DNA from: Shewanella cutis | Lineage (GTDB): Bacteria; Pseudomonadota; Gammaproteobacteria; Enterobacterales; Shewanellaceae | Length of the DNA: 64,000 nucleotides | NCBI RefSeq assembly: GCF_022410515.1 | Contig: NZ_JACSDI010000001.1 | Span: forward strand, 310,001 to 374,000 | Direction of reading: 5' to 3' | Shown: in pieces, positions 11,579 to 19,877 of the stretch | Layout of the letters: each line of letters opens with the position of its first letter | Position numbering within the stretch: position 1 is the stretch's first letter | Translations under genes and position numbers: made by a program | Notes under the pieces: generated by a model | Told to the model about the DNA's origin: nothing | The model's database searches: none | The model's input: only the letters and a program-made list of their open reading frames with translations

Positions 11579-12322
11579 CTAACTAATCCGCATTAACGAA
11601 GATGATGCACGGTCGTTTTCTTCCGCGGTTTTCATCATCTTTACTTGCAATTCAAATTGTCGCTGTAGGTCAATTAAAGACACCATCTCATCCACGGGAT
11701 TGACGTTACTGCCCTCTACTGCGCCACTTTCAACAAATACACTGGGATCAGCTGGGGCAGGATCACCAGACACCAAACGGAATAATCCATCCTCGCCACG
11801 CATCATTTGTGAATTGCCGGGGTTAACCAGCTTTAACCGTCCAACCTCTTCGACGACTTCCGTCGTCGCACCTTGAGGCCGCACTGAGATAATCCCGTCC
11901 TGTGAAATAGTGACCTTTTCAATCGGCAGCGGTAATACAATCGGCCCCGCATCACCCATTACCGGATTACCACGGTCGTTATGCAATAAACCCGTCGAGT
12001 CAAAACTGAGGCTGCCGGAGCGGGTATAGGCCTCACTGCCATCTTGTGCTTGCACAGCGAACCAACCCTCACCTTTAATGGCAACATCAAGATCGCGTCC
12101 AGTGCTTTTAATCGGACCTGAACGAAAATTGGCGGAGGGGGTTTCAACCATAGCAAACACCCTTGTAGGCAGTCCTTCACCAAAGGCTTGCATCGATCTG
12201 GCTTGTGCCATATCAGACTTAAATCCGTCGGTATTGGCGTTAGCTAAGTTGTTGGCACGCAATGCCAACTCATTCATATTTTGCTTAGCACCGCTCATGG
12301 ATATATAGAGGAATTTGTCCAC
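11579..12322 (-). CDS. flgF: Flagellar proximal rod protein FlgF
   Basis: Rod protein; conserved MSGAKQNMNELALRANNLANANTDGFK near the N-terminus and SNVNPVDEMVSLIDLQRQFELQV at the C-terminus. I set the start at the GTG at 12322 (read as MDKFLYISMSGAK, the usual FlgF beginning) because GGAG lies 6 nt upstream. The longer frame from 12364 would add 14 unconserved residues. 247 residues. A sigma-54-type promoter sits about 40-55 bp upstream, so flgF can start a second transcript (flgFGHIJ...). Confidence 0.93.
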   Translation of the reverse strand: MDKFLYISMSGAKQNMNELALRANNLANANTDGFKSDMAQARSMQAFGEGLPTRVFAMVETPSANFRSGPIKSTGRDLDVAIKGEGWFAVQAQDGSEAYTRSGSLSFDSTGLLHNDRGNPVMGDAGPIVLPLPIEKVTISQDGIISVRPQGATTEVVEEVGRLKLVNPGNSQMMRGEDGLFRLVSGDPAPADPSVFVESGAVEGSNVNPVDEMVSLIDLQRQFELQVKMMKTAEENDRASSSLMRIS

Positions 12323-12359
12323 AGACTGCTCCGTCAAATTTTCAACATGACAATAGCAA

Positions 12360-12375
12360 AGCAAGCATCATGCCA
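12360..12375 (-). promoter_or_regulatory. Sigma-54 (RpoN) promoter upstream of flgF
   Basis: On the minus strand TGGCAT, 5 nt, TTGCT matches the -24/-12 consensus (TGGCAC-N5-TTGCW) with one change. The GG and GC cores are spaced correctly, and it lies about 40 bp before the proposed flgF start. RpoN with an FlrC-type activator drives middle flagellar genes in Vibrio and Shewanella. Confidence 0.75.
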
Positions 12376-12447
12376 ATAAAACAAGCAGCTAATTGACTGA
12401 TAAATTAGAAATGTTTAATAAGAAAGTGAAGGCATTACAGAAAGAGG

Positions 12448-12477
12448 CTAAGTGTTGCCGTAAGCGGCAACACTTAG
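12448..12477 (-). terminator. Perfect hairpin just after flgE
   Basis: A 13-bp perfect stem (CTAAGTGTTGCCG at 12448-12460 with CGGCAACACTTAG at 12465-12477) and 4-nt loop, 17 bp past the flgE stop. On the minus strand it is followed by CCTCTTTCTG rather than a pure U-run. It is either a terminator separating flgBCDE from flgF or a 3'-end stabiliser of the highly translated flgE message. Confidence 0.6.
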
Positions 12478-12494
12478 AAGAGGGATAAAACAAC

Positions 12495-13856
12495 TTAACG
12501 AATTTGCAGTACAGTTTGTTGCAGCGTGTTATTCACTTCCAATGTACGTGAGTTGGCTTGGAAATTACGTTGGGCTGAAATCAAATCCACAAGCTCGGTC
12601 GTCAAGTCGATGTTAGATTGCTCTAACGCCGAAGAACTGAGACTACCAAAGGTGCCACTATTAGGCTCACCAGCCAAGGCTGGACCTGACGATAAACTCG
12701 CCTTCCATGAAGTATTCCCCACTTGCGTCAAACCTTGTTCGTTCGCAAAACGTACTAAAGCAACACGGGCTAATGGCACTGTTGAACCATTGGAGTAACT
12801 CGCAGTGATTAAACCATCTTCACCGATTTCGACATTGGTTAAACGTCCAACAGTGGTACCGTCCTGTGACAATTCAGTGGCAGCAAAAGGAGCTGAGTAT
12901 TGCGTTGGCGCATTGAACTTGATATTTACTGCTTGGGTGCCATCTGCACCAGGACCTAAAACGCCAGCACCACCAACCCCTAACGCTTCCGTGGTCACTA
13001 CCGCAGGATCACTCCCAGTATACACACCAACAGAGTTAAACTTCAGAACCGATCCCTTCCAGCCACCTGCGGTTTGAGCTGTGCCTGTTGCATCGGGAGT
13101 ACCATCACCATTGGTGTCAGTCTGATATGTACCAGCAGGGCCAGAAATATCAACTTGTTTACCATCAATGGCATAGTAGGCAACCCAGTTGTTTTCACCA
13201 TTGTAAGAGCCGTTGTTTGGCTTCACAAAATAGGTAGTCATGATATGTGGCTCACCCAATGAGTCATAAATCGTCATGGATGTCACGCTGTTGTAAGTTT
13301 TGGAGTCTAAGGGATCAAAAGCAGCAGGATCGAGTGAACCTTCTTTCGCATTGAGGTTCATCTGCAAAGTCACGTTTTCAGTCTGAACAGGGCTACCCGC
13401 GGTATCAGGAATTTGCACAGGTTTAGCCGTCGTTAAACTGACAGAAGTGGAGTTACCATCTTTATCCACCGGGAAGGTCTGCAAAAAATTACCTGCAGAG
13501 TCAACCATATAATTATTTTTATCGACTTTAAATGCACCAGCACGGGTAAACTGATGATCCAATGTACCGATCTCAGACGCAGTCACAAAAAAACCACCGC
13601 CTTTAATCGCTAAATCCAATGAGTTATTGGTCAACTGCAGACTACCTTGGTGGAATTGCTGCGCCACTTGGCTTGTTGCCACCCCGCCCCCCACAGCCGT
13701 TTTCGAGTTTGAGAAAATTGAATTAGCGTAAACATCCGCAAATTCAGCGCGCGATTCTTTAAAGCCAATGGTATTCGCATTCGCTATGTTGTTCGCCGTA
13801 GTGTTCAAATCTTTCTGCGCAGCAGAAATGCCACTCAATGCAATGTTAAACGACAT
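12495..13856 (-). CDS. flgE: Flagellar hook protein FlgE
   Basis: Structural subunit of the hook, 453 residues. It starts MSFNIALSGISAAQKDLNTTANNIANANT and contains SLDLAIKGGGFFV. The C-terminus is SNIDLTTELVDLISAQRNFQANSRTLEVNN, all hallmark hook features. The middle domain is Gly/Thr/Asp-rich and variable. It is followed by a strong hairpin and preceded by flgD (67-bp gap). Confidence 0.96.
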   Translation of the reverse strand: MSFNIALSGISAAQKDLNTTANNIANANTIGFKESRAEFADVYANSIFSNSKTAVGGGVATSQVAQQFHQGSLQLTNNSLDLAIKGGGFFVTASEIGTLDHQFTRAGAFKVDKNNYMVDSAGNFLQTFPVDKDGNSTSVSLTTAKPVQIPDTAGSPVQTENVTLQMNLNAKEGSLDPAAFDPLDSKTYNSVTSMTIYDSLGEPHIMTTYFVKPNNGSYNGENNWVAYYAIDGKQVDISGPAGTYQTDTNGDGTPDATGTAQTAGGWKGSVLKFNSVGVYTGSDPAVVTTEALGVGGAGVLGPGADGTQAVNIKFNAPTQYSAPFAATELSQDGTTVGRLTNVEIGEDGLITASYSNGSTVPLARVALVRFANEQGLTQVGNTSWKASLSSGPALAGEPNSGTFGSLSSSALEQSNIDLTTELVDLISAQRNFQANSRTLEVNNTLQQTVLQIR

Positions 13857-13923
13857 AATTTACCTCTACATTTGCTCAATTCAATACTGGACAAGTAAAG
13901 TCCATTTACAATCTTGATAACCA

Positions 13924-14703
13924 TTAAACTTCTGTAATAGCAAGCACATCCGACAACTTAAAGGCCATCCCCCCTTTGAGGTTCAAAATGGCACCGGTCG
14001 CTGCAGTACCTAAGGAAACACTGGTCACATGCCCATAGGTCGATACTGCTAACGCTTGCGATTTATCATTCACCAAACCCGATGCTTTGATGGAGTAATT
14101 GCCTGCGGCAACAGGTTCCCCTTTATCGTTCAAACCATCCCACTTGACATCAGTGTTACCGCCCTTGCTACCATCGACAGTAAATGTTCTGACCACTTGC
14201 CCTTTCTCATCTTCGATTCGAATGTTGATGACGGGAATTTTTTCTGAAGTACTGATTACGCCATTTAAACCAGGACTTTCTGCAGATACATACCCAGTAT
14301 CAGTCGGTAATAGCACTTTACGTCCGACTAATCCCGATGCTTGTAATGCTTGGCTCGATGTCATCACACTGTTTAAATTAACAATTTGATCATTAAGCTT
14401 AGAAATGCCATCAACGGTAGAAAACGATGCCATTTGCGCAATCATCTGATCGTTATCAACGGGCTTAAAGGGGTCCTGCATCGATAACTGCTGACTAAGT
14501 AATGAGAAAAAATCCTCTTGAGTCAGCTGCTGACTCTTTGCTTCAGGAACTGCTGAATTACTTGGTAAACGTAATCCATCCAGAAATGGATTGCCGGTAG
14601 AATTAGTCGACGTCTTGGTGTTATTGGTTGATACCGTATTCGGTTGATTTTTTGTTTGAGTCAACTGCGATGAGGTTTGACTCACTTGGTTAATGAGGCT
14701 CAC
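13924..14703 (-). CDS. flgD: Flagellar hook assembly scaffold FlgD
   Basis: 259-residue hook cap that guides FlgE polymerisation. The FlgD N-terminal motif EDFFSLLSQQLSMQDPFKPVDNDQMIAQMASFS (about residues 62-95) is clear. A FlgD Ig-like and tudor-like C-terminal half follows (VKWDGLNDKGEPVAAGNYSI). The start is a GTG at 14703, supported by GGAGG 6 nt upstream. It lies between flgC and flgE. Confidence 0.95.
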   Translation of the reverse strand: MSLINQVSQTSSQLTQTKNQPNTVSTNNTKTSTNSTGNPFLDGLRLPSNSAVPEAKSQQLTQEDFFSLLSQQLSMQDPFKPVDNDQMIAQMASFSTVDGISKLNDQIVNLNSVMTSSQALQASGLVGRKVLLPTDTGYVSAESPGLNGVISTSEKIPVINIRIEDEKGQVVRTFTVDGSKGGNTDVKWDGLNDKGEPVAAGNYSIKASGLVNDKSQALAVSTYGHVTSVSLGTAATGAILNLKGGMAFKLSDVLAITEV

Positions 14704-14727
14704 AACTTACCTCCTAAATAACGCATA

Positions 14728-15144
14728 TTATTTACCCATCCCAAGTGTTTGTTGCAGCATAGATTTTGCCGCCTCAGCCACTTGAACATTCATCTGATAT
14801 GAGCGAGAGGCAGAGATCATGTCCGCCATTTCTTCCATGACATTCACATTAGGCTTATAAATAAAGCCATCACCATCCGCCATCGGATGATCCGGCGAAT
14901 ACTCTTTTAATAAGGGCTTATCACTCTCGACTATGCCTTTCACCGTGACACCTTGAGAGGCCTGTTGCTGACTCTGGGCCTTTGCCATTTCGGCTTCAAA
15001 AATGGGATGACGTGAACGGTAGGTTTTATCAATACTGCTAGATACTGAATCGGCGTTAGCAATGTTACTCGCGGTGGTATTAAGCCGCAGAGACTGGGCT
15101 GACATGCCAGAACCCGCAACATCGAAGATATTAAATAACCCCAT
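14728..15144 (-). CDS. flgC: Flagellar proximal rod protein FlgC
   Basis: 138-residue rod protein; MGLFNIFDVAGSGMSAQSLRLNTTASNIANAD at the N-terminus and PNVNVMEEMADMISASRSYQMNVQVAE at the C-terminus are the family signatures. It starts 3 bp after the flgB stop, consistent with translational coupling in the flgBCDE operon. Confidence 0.96.
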   Translation of the reverse strand: MGLFNIFDVAGSGMSAQSLRLNTTASNIANADSVSSSIDKTYRSRHPIFEAEMAKAQSQQQASQGVTVKGIVESDKPLLKEYSPDHPMADGDGFIYKPNVNVMEEMADMISASRSYQMNVQVAEAAKSMLQQTLGMGK

Positions 15145-15146
15145 GA

Positions 15147-15551
15147 TTAATCCCCTCTCAGCGCTTTTTTCATGCCGCTAAATTTACTGTCTAAAAAACC
15201 CAGAGACATTTGATATTCAAGGGCATTTTGCATAAATGCCGATTGTTCTTGTTGAATATCTACAGTATTGCCATCTCCAGTATCGGGTTGATTCGGCACA
15301 CGAAATTTAACGTACTGTCCAGTTAATTGAGCCAAACCAAAATGCTGCTCATCACCGGTCATCTCTAAGCTGTTTCGCTGCTGTTGCTGCGTTTTGGCAA
15401 CATTTAAGGCGGCAGAAAAATCGACGTCACGGGCTTTATAATGTGGCGTATCAGCATTTGCGATATTGCTTGAAATCACTTCAGCCCGCTCAGCACGGAT
15501 CCCCAACGTGAATTGGTGAACACCCAGTGCCTTATCAAAATTAATCGCCAT
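15147..15551 (-). CDS. flgB: Flagellar proximal rod protein FlgB
   Basis: 134-residue rod protein; N-terminal [40 protein letters not shown] is typical of FlgB. It is the first gene of the flgBCDE block, and a textbook sigma-54 promoter lies 35-50 bp upstream. Its own C-terminal region ([28 protein letters not shown]) is also family-typical. Confidence 0.96.
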   Translation of the reverse strand: MAINFDKALGVHQFTLGIRAERAEVISSNIANADTPHYKARDVDFSAALNVAKTQQQQRNSLEMTGDEQHFGLAQLTGQYVKFRVPNQPDTGDGNTVDIQQEQSAFMQNALEYQMSLGFLDSKFSGMKKALRGD

Positions 15552-15585
15552 AAAATTGCCTCCATCATGTCACTCACGGGAACAA

Positions 15586-15601
15586 AGCAATTCATGTGCC
15601 A
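15586..15601 (-). promoter_or_regulatory. Sigma-54 (RpoN) promoter of the flgBCDE operon
   Basis: On the minus strand TGGCAC, 5 nt (ATGAA), TTGCT: an exact -24/-12 match, 35 bp upstream of the flgB start. It indicates RpoN-dependent, FlrC-type activated transcription. Confidence 0.88.
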
Positions 15602-15644
15602 ATACGCTAATAGGAGATAAGAATATTTTGAAGGGAAACACTTG

Positions 15645-15674
15645 GTAAAAAAATTACCGAATTTGTTCGGTAAT
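15645..15674 (-). terminator. Rho-independent terminator after cheR
   Basis: Stem ATTACCGAA (15653-15661) with TTCGGTAAT (15666-15674), loop TTTG, followed on the minus strand by a seven-T run; the plus strand also has a T-rich tail. It lies 20 bp past the cheR stop and separates cheVR transcription from flgB. Confidence 0.85.
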
Positions 15675-15694
15675 TTTTATTTAAAATCAATAAA

Positions 15695-16534
15695 TTATGT
15701 TTTCTTTTGGTAATAAATGCCAGGGTTACAACGAACCATATCAAATTCATCAGTAAGGCCAGCAATGGATTCGGATGCGCCCAAAAAGAGGATACCTTTA
15801 GGATTTAACGCGGCAGCAAATTGCCGCAAAATTTTTGCTTTTGCCTCAGGGGCAAAATAGATCAACACATTTCGGCAAAAAATGATGTCAAACTTACCCA
15901 GCAAAGTGTAACTCTCAAGCAAGTTATGGGCACGAAAATTCACTAAACGTTTAACGTTATCTTTTACCCGCATGTTACCTGAAGGCAAAGCATCAAAAAA
16001 CTGCCGCTTACGTTCGTCAGACAATCCACGCGCTAACGCTAAACTATCGTACTCGGCATTTTTACAACGCTCCAACATGGAAGGAGAAAGATCCGTAGCT
16101 TGAATCGAGGCACCACCTGACAGCGCACCAGGTTTTTTCTGTTGATACTCTAATATGGTCATAGCCAAGGAATATGGCTCTTGGCCAGATGAACAAGCTG
16201 CAGACCAGATCTTCAAAGGTCGACCCAACCTACTGTATTCAGGCAGCAGCACATTATTTAGTAATTCAAATGGATAACGATCACGAAACCATAAGGTTTC
16301 ATTGGTGGTCATGGCATCTATCACTTCAGCCCTTAAGGCGCGCTCCGTAGGCTTCATCGAATGCTTTACCACATCGGATAACGAAGGTAAGTTATATTTG
16401 CCCATCAACGGTGCGAGACGACTACGAACTAGGTATTGTTTGTTTTCCCCCAATACGATGCCGCTATGTTGTTCTAGGAACAACCTAAATTGATTATATT
16501 CTGCTTCTGCGAGTGATTTATCAGGCACATTCAC
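15695..16534 (-). CDS. cheR: Chemotaxis protein methyltransferase CheR
   Basis: SAM-dependent methyltransferase that methylates glutamates of chemoreceptors. 279 residues with the CheR N-terminal helical domain, then TTNETLWFRDRYPFELL, the SAM-binding segment IWSAACSSGQEPYSLAMTI, and FDIIFCRNVLIYF. No C-terminal TPR or PDZ extension. The start is a GTG at 16534; a second GTG two codons on is possible. The cheV-cheR pair next to flgB is the standard arrangement in Vibrio/Shewanella polar loci. Confidence 0.94.
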   Translation of the reverse strand: MNVPDKSLAEAEYNQFRLFLEQHSGIVLGENKQYLVRSRLAPLMGKYNLPSLSDVVKHSMKPTERALRAEVIDAMTTNETLWFRDRYPFELLNNVLLPEYSRLGRPLKIWSAACSSGQEPYSLAMTILEYQQKKPGALSGGASIQATDLSPSMLERCKNAEYDSLALARGLSDERKRQFFDALPSGNMRVKDNVKRLVNFRAHNLLESYTLLGKFDIIFCRNVLIYFAPEAKAKILRQFAAALNPKGILFLGASESIAGLTDEFDMVRCNPGIYYQKKT

Positions 16535-16636
16535 GTCCTAGATCCTATAGCAAGCACCAAAATAAGTGCACAACAATCATGTAATAAGGGCTAGATTATA
16601 GCGTAAAGCTCTACTAGGCACTAACCCACACTCTCA

Positions 16637-17557
16637 CTACAAACTTAAATGCTTGTTCACTGCCGCAGCTAATTCATCAGGGTTGAACTTTGCGATAAAG
16701 TCATTGGCACCGACCTTTTGTACCATGGCTTGGTTAAAGACTCCGCTTAATGAGGTATGCAGTACCACCTTAATATTTTTAAGCTTAGGATCATCACGGA
16801 TCTCAGCAGTTAAGGTGTAACCATCCATTTCTGGCATCTCAATATCGGATATAATTAACGGGATCTCATCAGCGACATTATTCATTTCGCTTGCAATTGC
16901 CTTGAGTTTATCAAGCGCCTCTCGGCCATCTTTTGCCGTATCAATTTGTAAATTTAACGACTCTAGCGAACGGATGATCTGTTTACGAGCTACCGCAGAG
17001 TCATCAATGACCATAATATGGTAATGCTGGGTTCTATCAATGGTCAGCTGCTCGTTTACCTCTTCACTGATAGCCGTTTTGACTGGTGAGATTTCATCTA
17101 AAATTTTCTCAACATCGAGAATTTCAACCAATTCACCTTCTATCTCGGTAACCGCGGTTAAATAAGAATAACGGCCAGCACCTTGTGGTGGAGGCATAAT
17201 GGCTTCCCAGTTCATGTTGATAATACGTTCCACAGAACTGACAAGGAAACCTTGCACACTCCGGTTATATTCCGAAATGATGATGAAGCAATTTTCAGTG
17301 CTCGCGAGCGGACGCCCTCCCGTTGCAGCACTCAGATCGATCACAGAAATAGTGGTACCGCGAATATGAGCAACACCTTTGACGTAAGGATTGAGTTTAG
17401 GCAATGTCGTTAACGGTGGGCATTGCAAAACTTCTTTCACTTTAAATACGTTTATCCCAAACCGTTGACGACCGTTTAACTTAAATAGCAACAGTTCTAG
17501 CCGGTTTTGACCTACGAGTTGGGTGCGTTTGTTGACTGAATCAAGAATACTCGACAT
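16637..17557 (-). CDS. cheV: Chemotaxis coupling protein CheV
   Basis: 306-residue CheW-receiver fusion that couples chemoreceptors to CheA and tunes adaptation. The CheW-like domain covers about residues 15-155 (LLLFKLNGRQRFGINVFKVKEVL, VAHIRGTTISVIDLSAATG). The receiver domain covers about 180-305, with the acidic pair in HIMVIDDSAVARKQ and the phospho-acceptor in IISDIEMPEMDGY. It lies upstream of cheR and divergent from flgA. Confidence 0.95.
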   Translation of the reverse strand: MSSILDSVNKRTQLVGQNRLELLLFKLNGRQRFGINVFKVKEVLQCPPLTTLPKLNPYVKGVAHIRGTTISVIDLSAATGGRPLASTENCFIIISEYNRSVQGFLVSSVERIINMNWEAIMPPPQGAGRYSYLTAVTEIEGELVEILDVEKILDEISPVKTAISEEVNEQLTIDRTQHYHIMVIDDSAVARKQIIRSLESLNLQIDTAKDGREALDKLKAIASEMNNVADEIPLIISDIEMPEMDGYTLTAEIRDDPKLKNIKVVLHTSLSGVFNQAMVQKVGANDFIAKFNPDELAAAVNKHLSL

Positions 17558-17609
17558 AACTCTGCCTTGTTGTTCTGTTTATGTACGGCCCTAAAACTCG
17601 TTTGAGTAT

Positions 17610-17625
17610 AGGCATATTAATTGCT
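17610..17625 (+). promoter_or_regulatory. Candidate sigma-54 promoter toward flgA
   Basis: AGGCAT, 5 nt (ATTAA), TTGCT on the plus strand fits the -24/-12 spacing with two departures from TGGCAC. It would leave a 5' leader of about 125 nt before flgA, which is long, so the assignment is uncertain. Confidence 0.4.
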
Positions 17626-17762
17626 TACGTCTTGTTATCGATAAACATAGTTGAAACTAAGTCAAACTTCTGACACCAGATCTCCTAGAAAGAAGCATTG
17701 AACAGTTTCACACTTGATAAAAGTATAGGTGCATTCTGGCGTTACAAGCTAGTCTCTTCATT

Positions 17763-18470
17763 ATGAAAGTAAATTTAGTCCACTTTTTAAGAATTTTCGT
17801 ACTTTTTATTTCCACAGCAGCCAATGCTGAAACAGTGGTACCTAGCGTATCGGCGATATCCGAATTAGCTAAAGCCCTTATTAATGAAAAGATTTCAGTT
17901 CCTACAAATGCGAAAATCGACATTAATCCACAAACGGTCGATCAACGAATGCTACCGGCGCAATGCACGTCACCGATAAAAGTCGAACTGGCATCGGATC
18001 GTGAAATTAGACGCAATAACACCGTTAAAGTCAGTTGTGATACACCCGATTTAGCCTATCCATGGCAAATTTTTATGTCTGTTCGAGTGGATATTCTTTT
18101 CCCTGTCGTTGTAGCAACAAAGCCTTTAGCACCTGGTGAATTAATCAGCCCAACACAAGTTGAAATCCGCTATGTTGACCAAAATAGTTTGCGCGGTATG
18201 CAATTTAGCGATATCAATCAGCTTTCAGGCGTACGCGTTAAGCGCCGAGTTGCGAAAAATAATCCTATTTTTGCTAACAACCTTTGCTTTGTCTGTAAAA
18301 ATGACGCTGTGTCGATTTATGTACGTTCAAGTAATTTTGTATTAAAAACGGTGGGAGAAGCGCTACAAGATGGTAATATTGGCGACCAAATCCGAGTTAA
18401 AAATAGTAGCTCTAACAAAGAGCTAGATGCCACAGTCACGGCCATTGGCGAAGTAGAAGTTAGAATGTAA
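17763..18470 (+). CDS. flgA: Flagellar P-ring assembly chaperone FlgA
   Basis: Periplasmic chaperone for FlgI polymerisation. 235 residues with an N-terminal signal peptide ending about ISTAANA, and the SAF-type C-terminal domain (ATKPLAPGELISPTQVEIRYVDQNSLRG, then VRSSNFVLKTVGEALQDGNIGDQIRVKNSSSNKELDATV). It is transcribed divergently from cheV and followed by the flgM promoter. Confidence 0.93.
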   Translation: MKVNLVHFLRIFVLFISTAANAETVVPSVSAISELAKALINEKISVPTNAKIDINPQTVDQRMLPAQCTSPIKVELASDREIRRNNTVKVSCDTPDLAYPWQIFMSVRVDILFPVVVATKPLAPGELISPTQVEIRYVDQNSLRGMQFSDINQLSGVRVKRRVAKNNPIFANNLCFVCKNDAVSIYVRSSNFVLKTVGEALQDGNIGDQIRVKNSSSNKELDATVTAIGEVEVRM

Positions 18471-18477
18471 AATAGGC

Positions 18478-18504
18478 TAAAGCTTTTTGATGAGCTGCCG
18501 ATAC
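18478..18504 (+). promoter_or_regulatory. Sigma-28 (FliA) promoter of flgMN
   Basis: TAAAG at 18478-18482, 14-nt spacer, GCCGATAC at 18497-18504: near-perfect sigma-28 consensus, 42 bp before the proposed flgM start. It implies that FliA drives its own anti-sigma factor, the usual feedback loop. Confidence 0.87.
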
Positions 18505-18545
18505 CCCAGTTAAGAAATCCCGTATACATGACGCTGGAGCCTAAA

Positions 18546-18872
18546 ATGGCAATTGATATTAGCAAATTTAACGCCGGAACGGCTGCACAAGTCCGTTCAA
18601 ACAGCACTAAACAGAGCAGCGAAAACGAGCAATCATCTCAGGTAGCGGCTAAATCGACTCCACTAAAGGGTGACTCTGTTGTCATTACGGCTCAAGCTCA
18701 ACAGCTACAAGGAGCTCAAACCAAAATGGCAAGCCTTCCAGAAGTCGACCAAAAGAAAGTGGCAGAAATCAAACAAGCCATTGCCGAAGGTCGCTATAAA
18801 ATTGACCCCGAAAGGTTGGCAGCAAACATCGCCAGCTTCGAAGCAGAATTAAATGAGCTTAATAAAGAGTAA
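18546..18872 (+). CDS. flgM: Anti-sigma-28 factor FlgM
   Basis: Inhibitor of FliA that is exported when the hook is complete. I choose ATG 18546 (MAIDISKFNAGT), because GGAG lies 6 nt upstream; an in-frame ATG at 18528 would add six residues. The C-terminal FlgM domain (about residues 50-100) contains GDSVVITAQAQQLQ and DQKKVAEIKQAIAEGRYKIDPERLAANI. 108 residues. It sits under a sigma-28 promoter and 2 bp before flgN. Confidence 0.93.
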   Translation: MAIDISKFNAGTAAQVRSNSTKQSSENEQSSQVAAKSTPLKGDSVVITAQAQQLQGAQTKMASLPEVDQKKVAEIKQAIAEGRYKIDPERLAANIASFEAELNELNKE

Positions 18873-18874
18873 CT

Positions 18875-19300
18875 ATGACTGAAATAGCTAAACTGGTAGA
18901 TCAACAACACGCCCATTTGGCTGTTCTTAAACAAATTATCCTTAAAGAAAAAGGCGCTTTGGTTGACCAAAACGCCGATTTGCTTTTGTCGCTTGCTGAG
19001 CAAAAATCTAAATGCCTACAAGCCCTTAAAGCAAATGATGACTTTCTTGCAAATCACAGTGATAAATCGTTGCTCACTGAGCAAGCAGAATTGTCGGCTA
19101 AAATGGCTGTGGTCAAAGAAGCACTCATCGAGTGTAAAGATCTCAACGCACAAAATGCCAGTTTGATAGAAATGAATCTTGCGAGCCTAAACCGCTTTGC
19201 TCAGGCCTTGCAGGCGAGTCGAAATGCCACCACGCTGACGTATAACGATAAAGGCAAGACATCGACCTTTTCAAGCTTAGGCAATGATTTAAAAGCTTAA
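18875..19300 (+). CDS. flgN: Flagellar export chaperone FlgN
   Basis: 141-residue helical cytoplasmic chaperone for FlgK and FlgL. Heptad-rich N-terminal helices (DQQHAHLAVLKQIILKEKGAL) and the ALQASRNATTLTYNDKGKTST C-terminal region resemble FlgN. It begins 2 bp after flgM and is closed by a strong bidirectional terminator. Confidence 0.88.
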   Translation: MTEIAKLVDQQHAHLAVLKQIILKEKGALVDQNADLLLSLAEQKSKCLQALKANDDFLANHSDKSLLTEQAELSAKMAVVKEALIECKDLNAQNASLIEMNLASLNRFAQALQASRNATTLTYNDKGKTSTFSSLGNDLKA

Positions 19301-19327
19301 AGCGTTATCAATCCAAACGGGTTAGAA

Positions 19328-19360
19328 ACAAAAACCGCGCTAAATTAGCGCGGTTTTTGT
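19328..19360. terminator. Bidirectional terminator between flgN and flgP
   Basis: Long palindrome: ACAAAAACCGCGCTAA mirrored by TTAGCGCGGTTTTTGT (about 16-bp stem, 1-nt apex if fully paired, practically a 3-4-nt loop). A run of T follows on each strand. It serves flgMN from the left and flgOP from the right. Confidence 0.9.
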
Positions 19361-19386
19361 TATTGATAGCCTGTATGAGTTCAGAT

Positions 19387-19413
19387 GTATTAGTTGTATT
19401 AGTTGTATTAGTT
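19387..19413. repeat. Three exact copies of a 9-bp tandem repeat
   Basis: GTATTAGTT repeated three times without mismatch in the short gap between the flgN terminator and the flgP stop codon. It is outside coding sequence and may be a slippage-prone site. Confidence 0.85.
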
Positions 19414-19427
19414 CAGTGAGCCATCAC

Positions 19428-19877
19428 TTAAAAGTAAGTGACTTCTTTAATTCTTTGCGGGCGACTCTGCTGTTGATAAATTTGCCATACTTTAGAAAAA
19501 TCGAGTTCTAACTCAGTAACATAGTGCTCACCTGCGGGATAGCTTTTTACAACTCTGGCACCGCGGATCACCCCAGTAACAGAAGCCTTAACATTGTCAT
19601 CTGTGAGCATCCAATCACTGACACTGCTGTTAGCGGTGATCTTTTGTCCATATACTTGTTCGGCCAGTTCACGGTAAGCCACAATTTTAGACGCCTGCAT
19701 CGCCATCAAGACTCTTTGGGATTGCTCTTTGGCAGGTTGCGTCGCCAAAGGTGCATAACCGATAGCCGTCAGCTTAGGGAAGCTTGTTGGAGGCACATCC
19801 TCCCATTCAACATACTTATCTTTAGCGGCACAACCTGTAAGTAGAAGCGCCGCGATAACTAAAAGGTAGCGTTTCAT
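19428..19877 (-). CDS. flgP: Flagellar outer-membrane lipoprotein FlgP
   Basis: 149-residue lipoprotein with lipobox LLTGC (Cys about residue 16) and an LPP20-like fold (IGYAPLATQPAKEQSQRVLMAMQASKIVAYRELAEQVYG). In Vibrio, FlgO, FlgP and FlgT form outer-membrane rings that stabilise the polar flagellar motor. It overlaps flgO by 4 bp, so the two are translationally coupled. Confidence 0.92.
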   Translation of the reverse strand: MKRYLLVIAALLLTGCAAKDKYVEWEDVPPTSFPKLTAIGYAPLATQPAKEQSQRVLMAMQASKIVAYRELAEQVYGQKITANSSVSDWMLTDDNVKASVTGVIRGARVVKSYPAGEHYVTELELDFSKVWQIYQQQSRPQRIKEVTYF

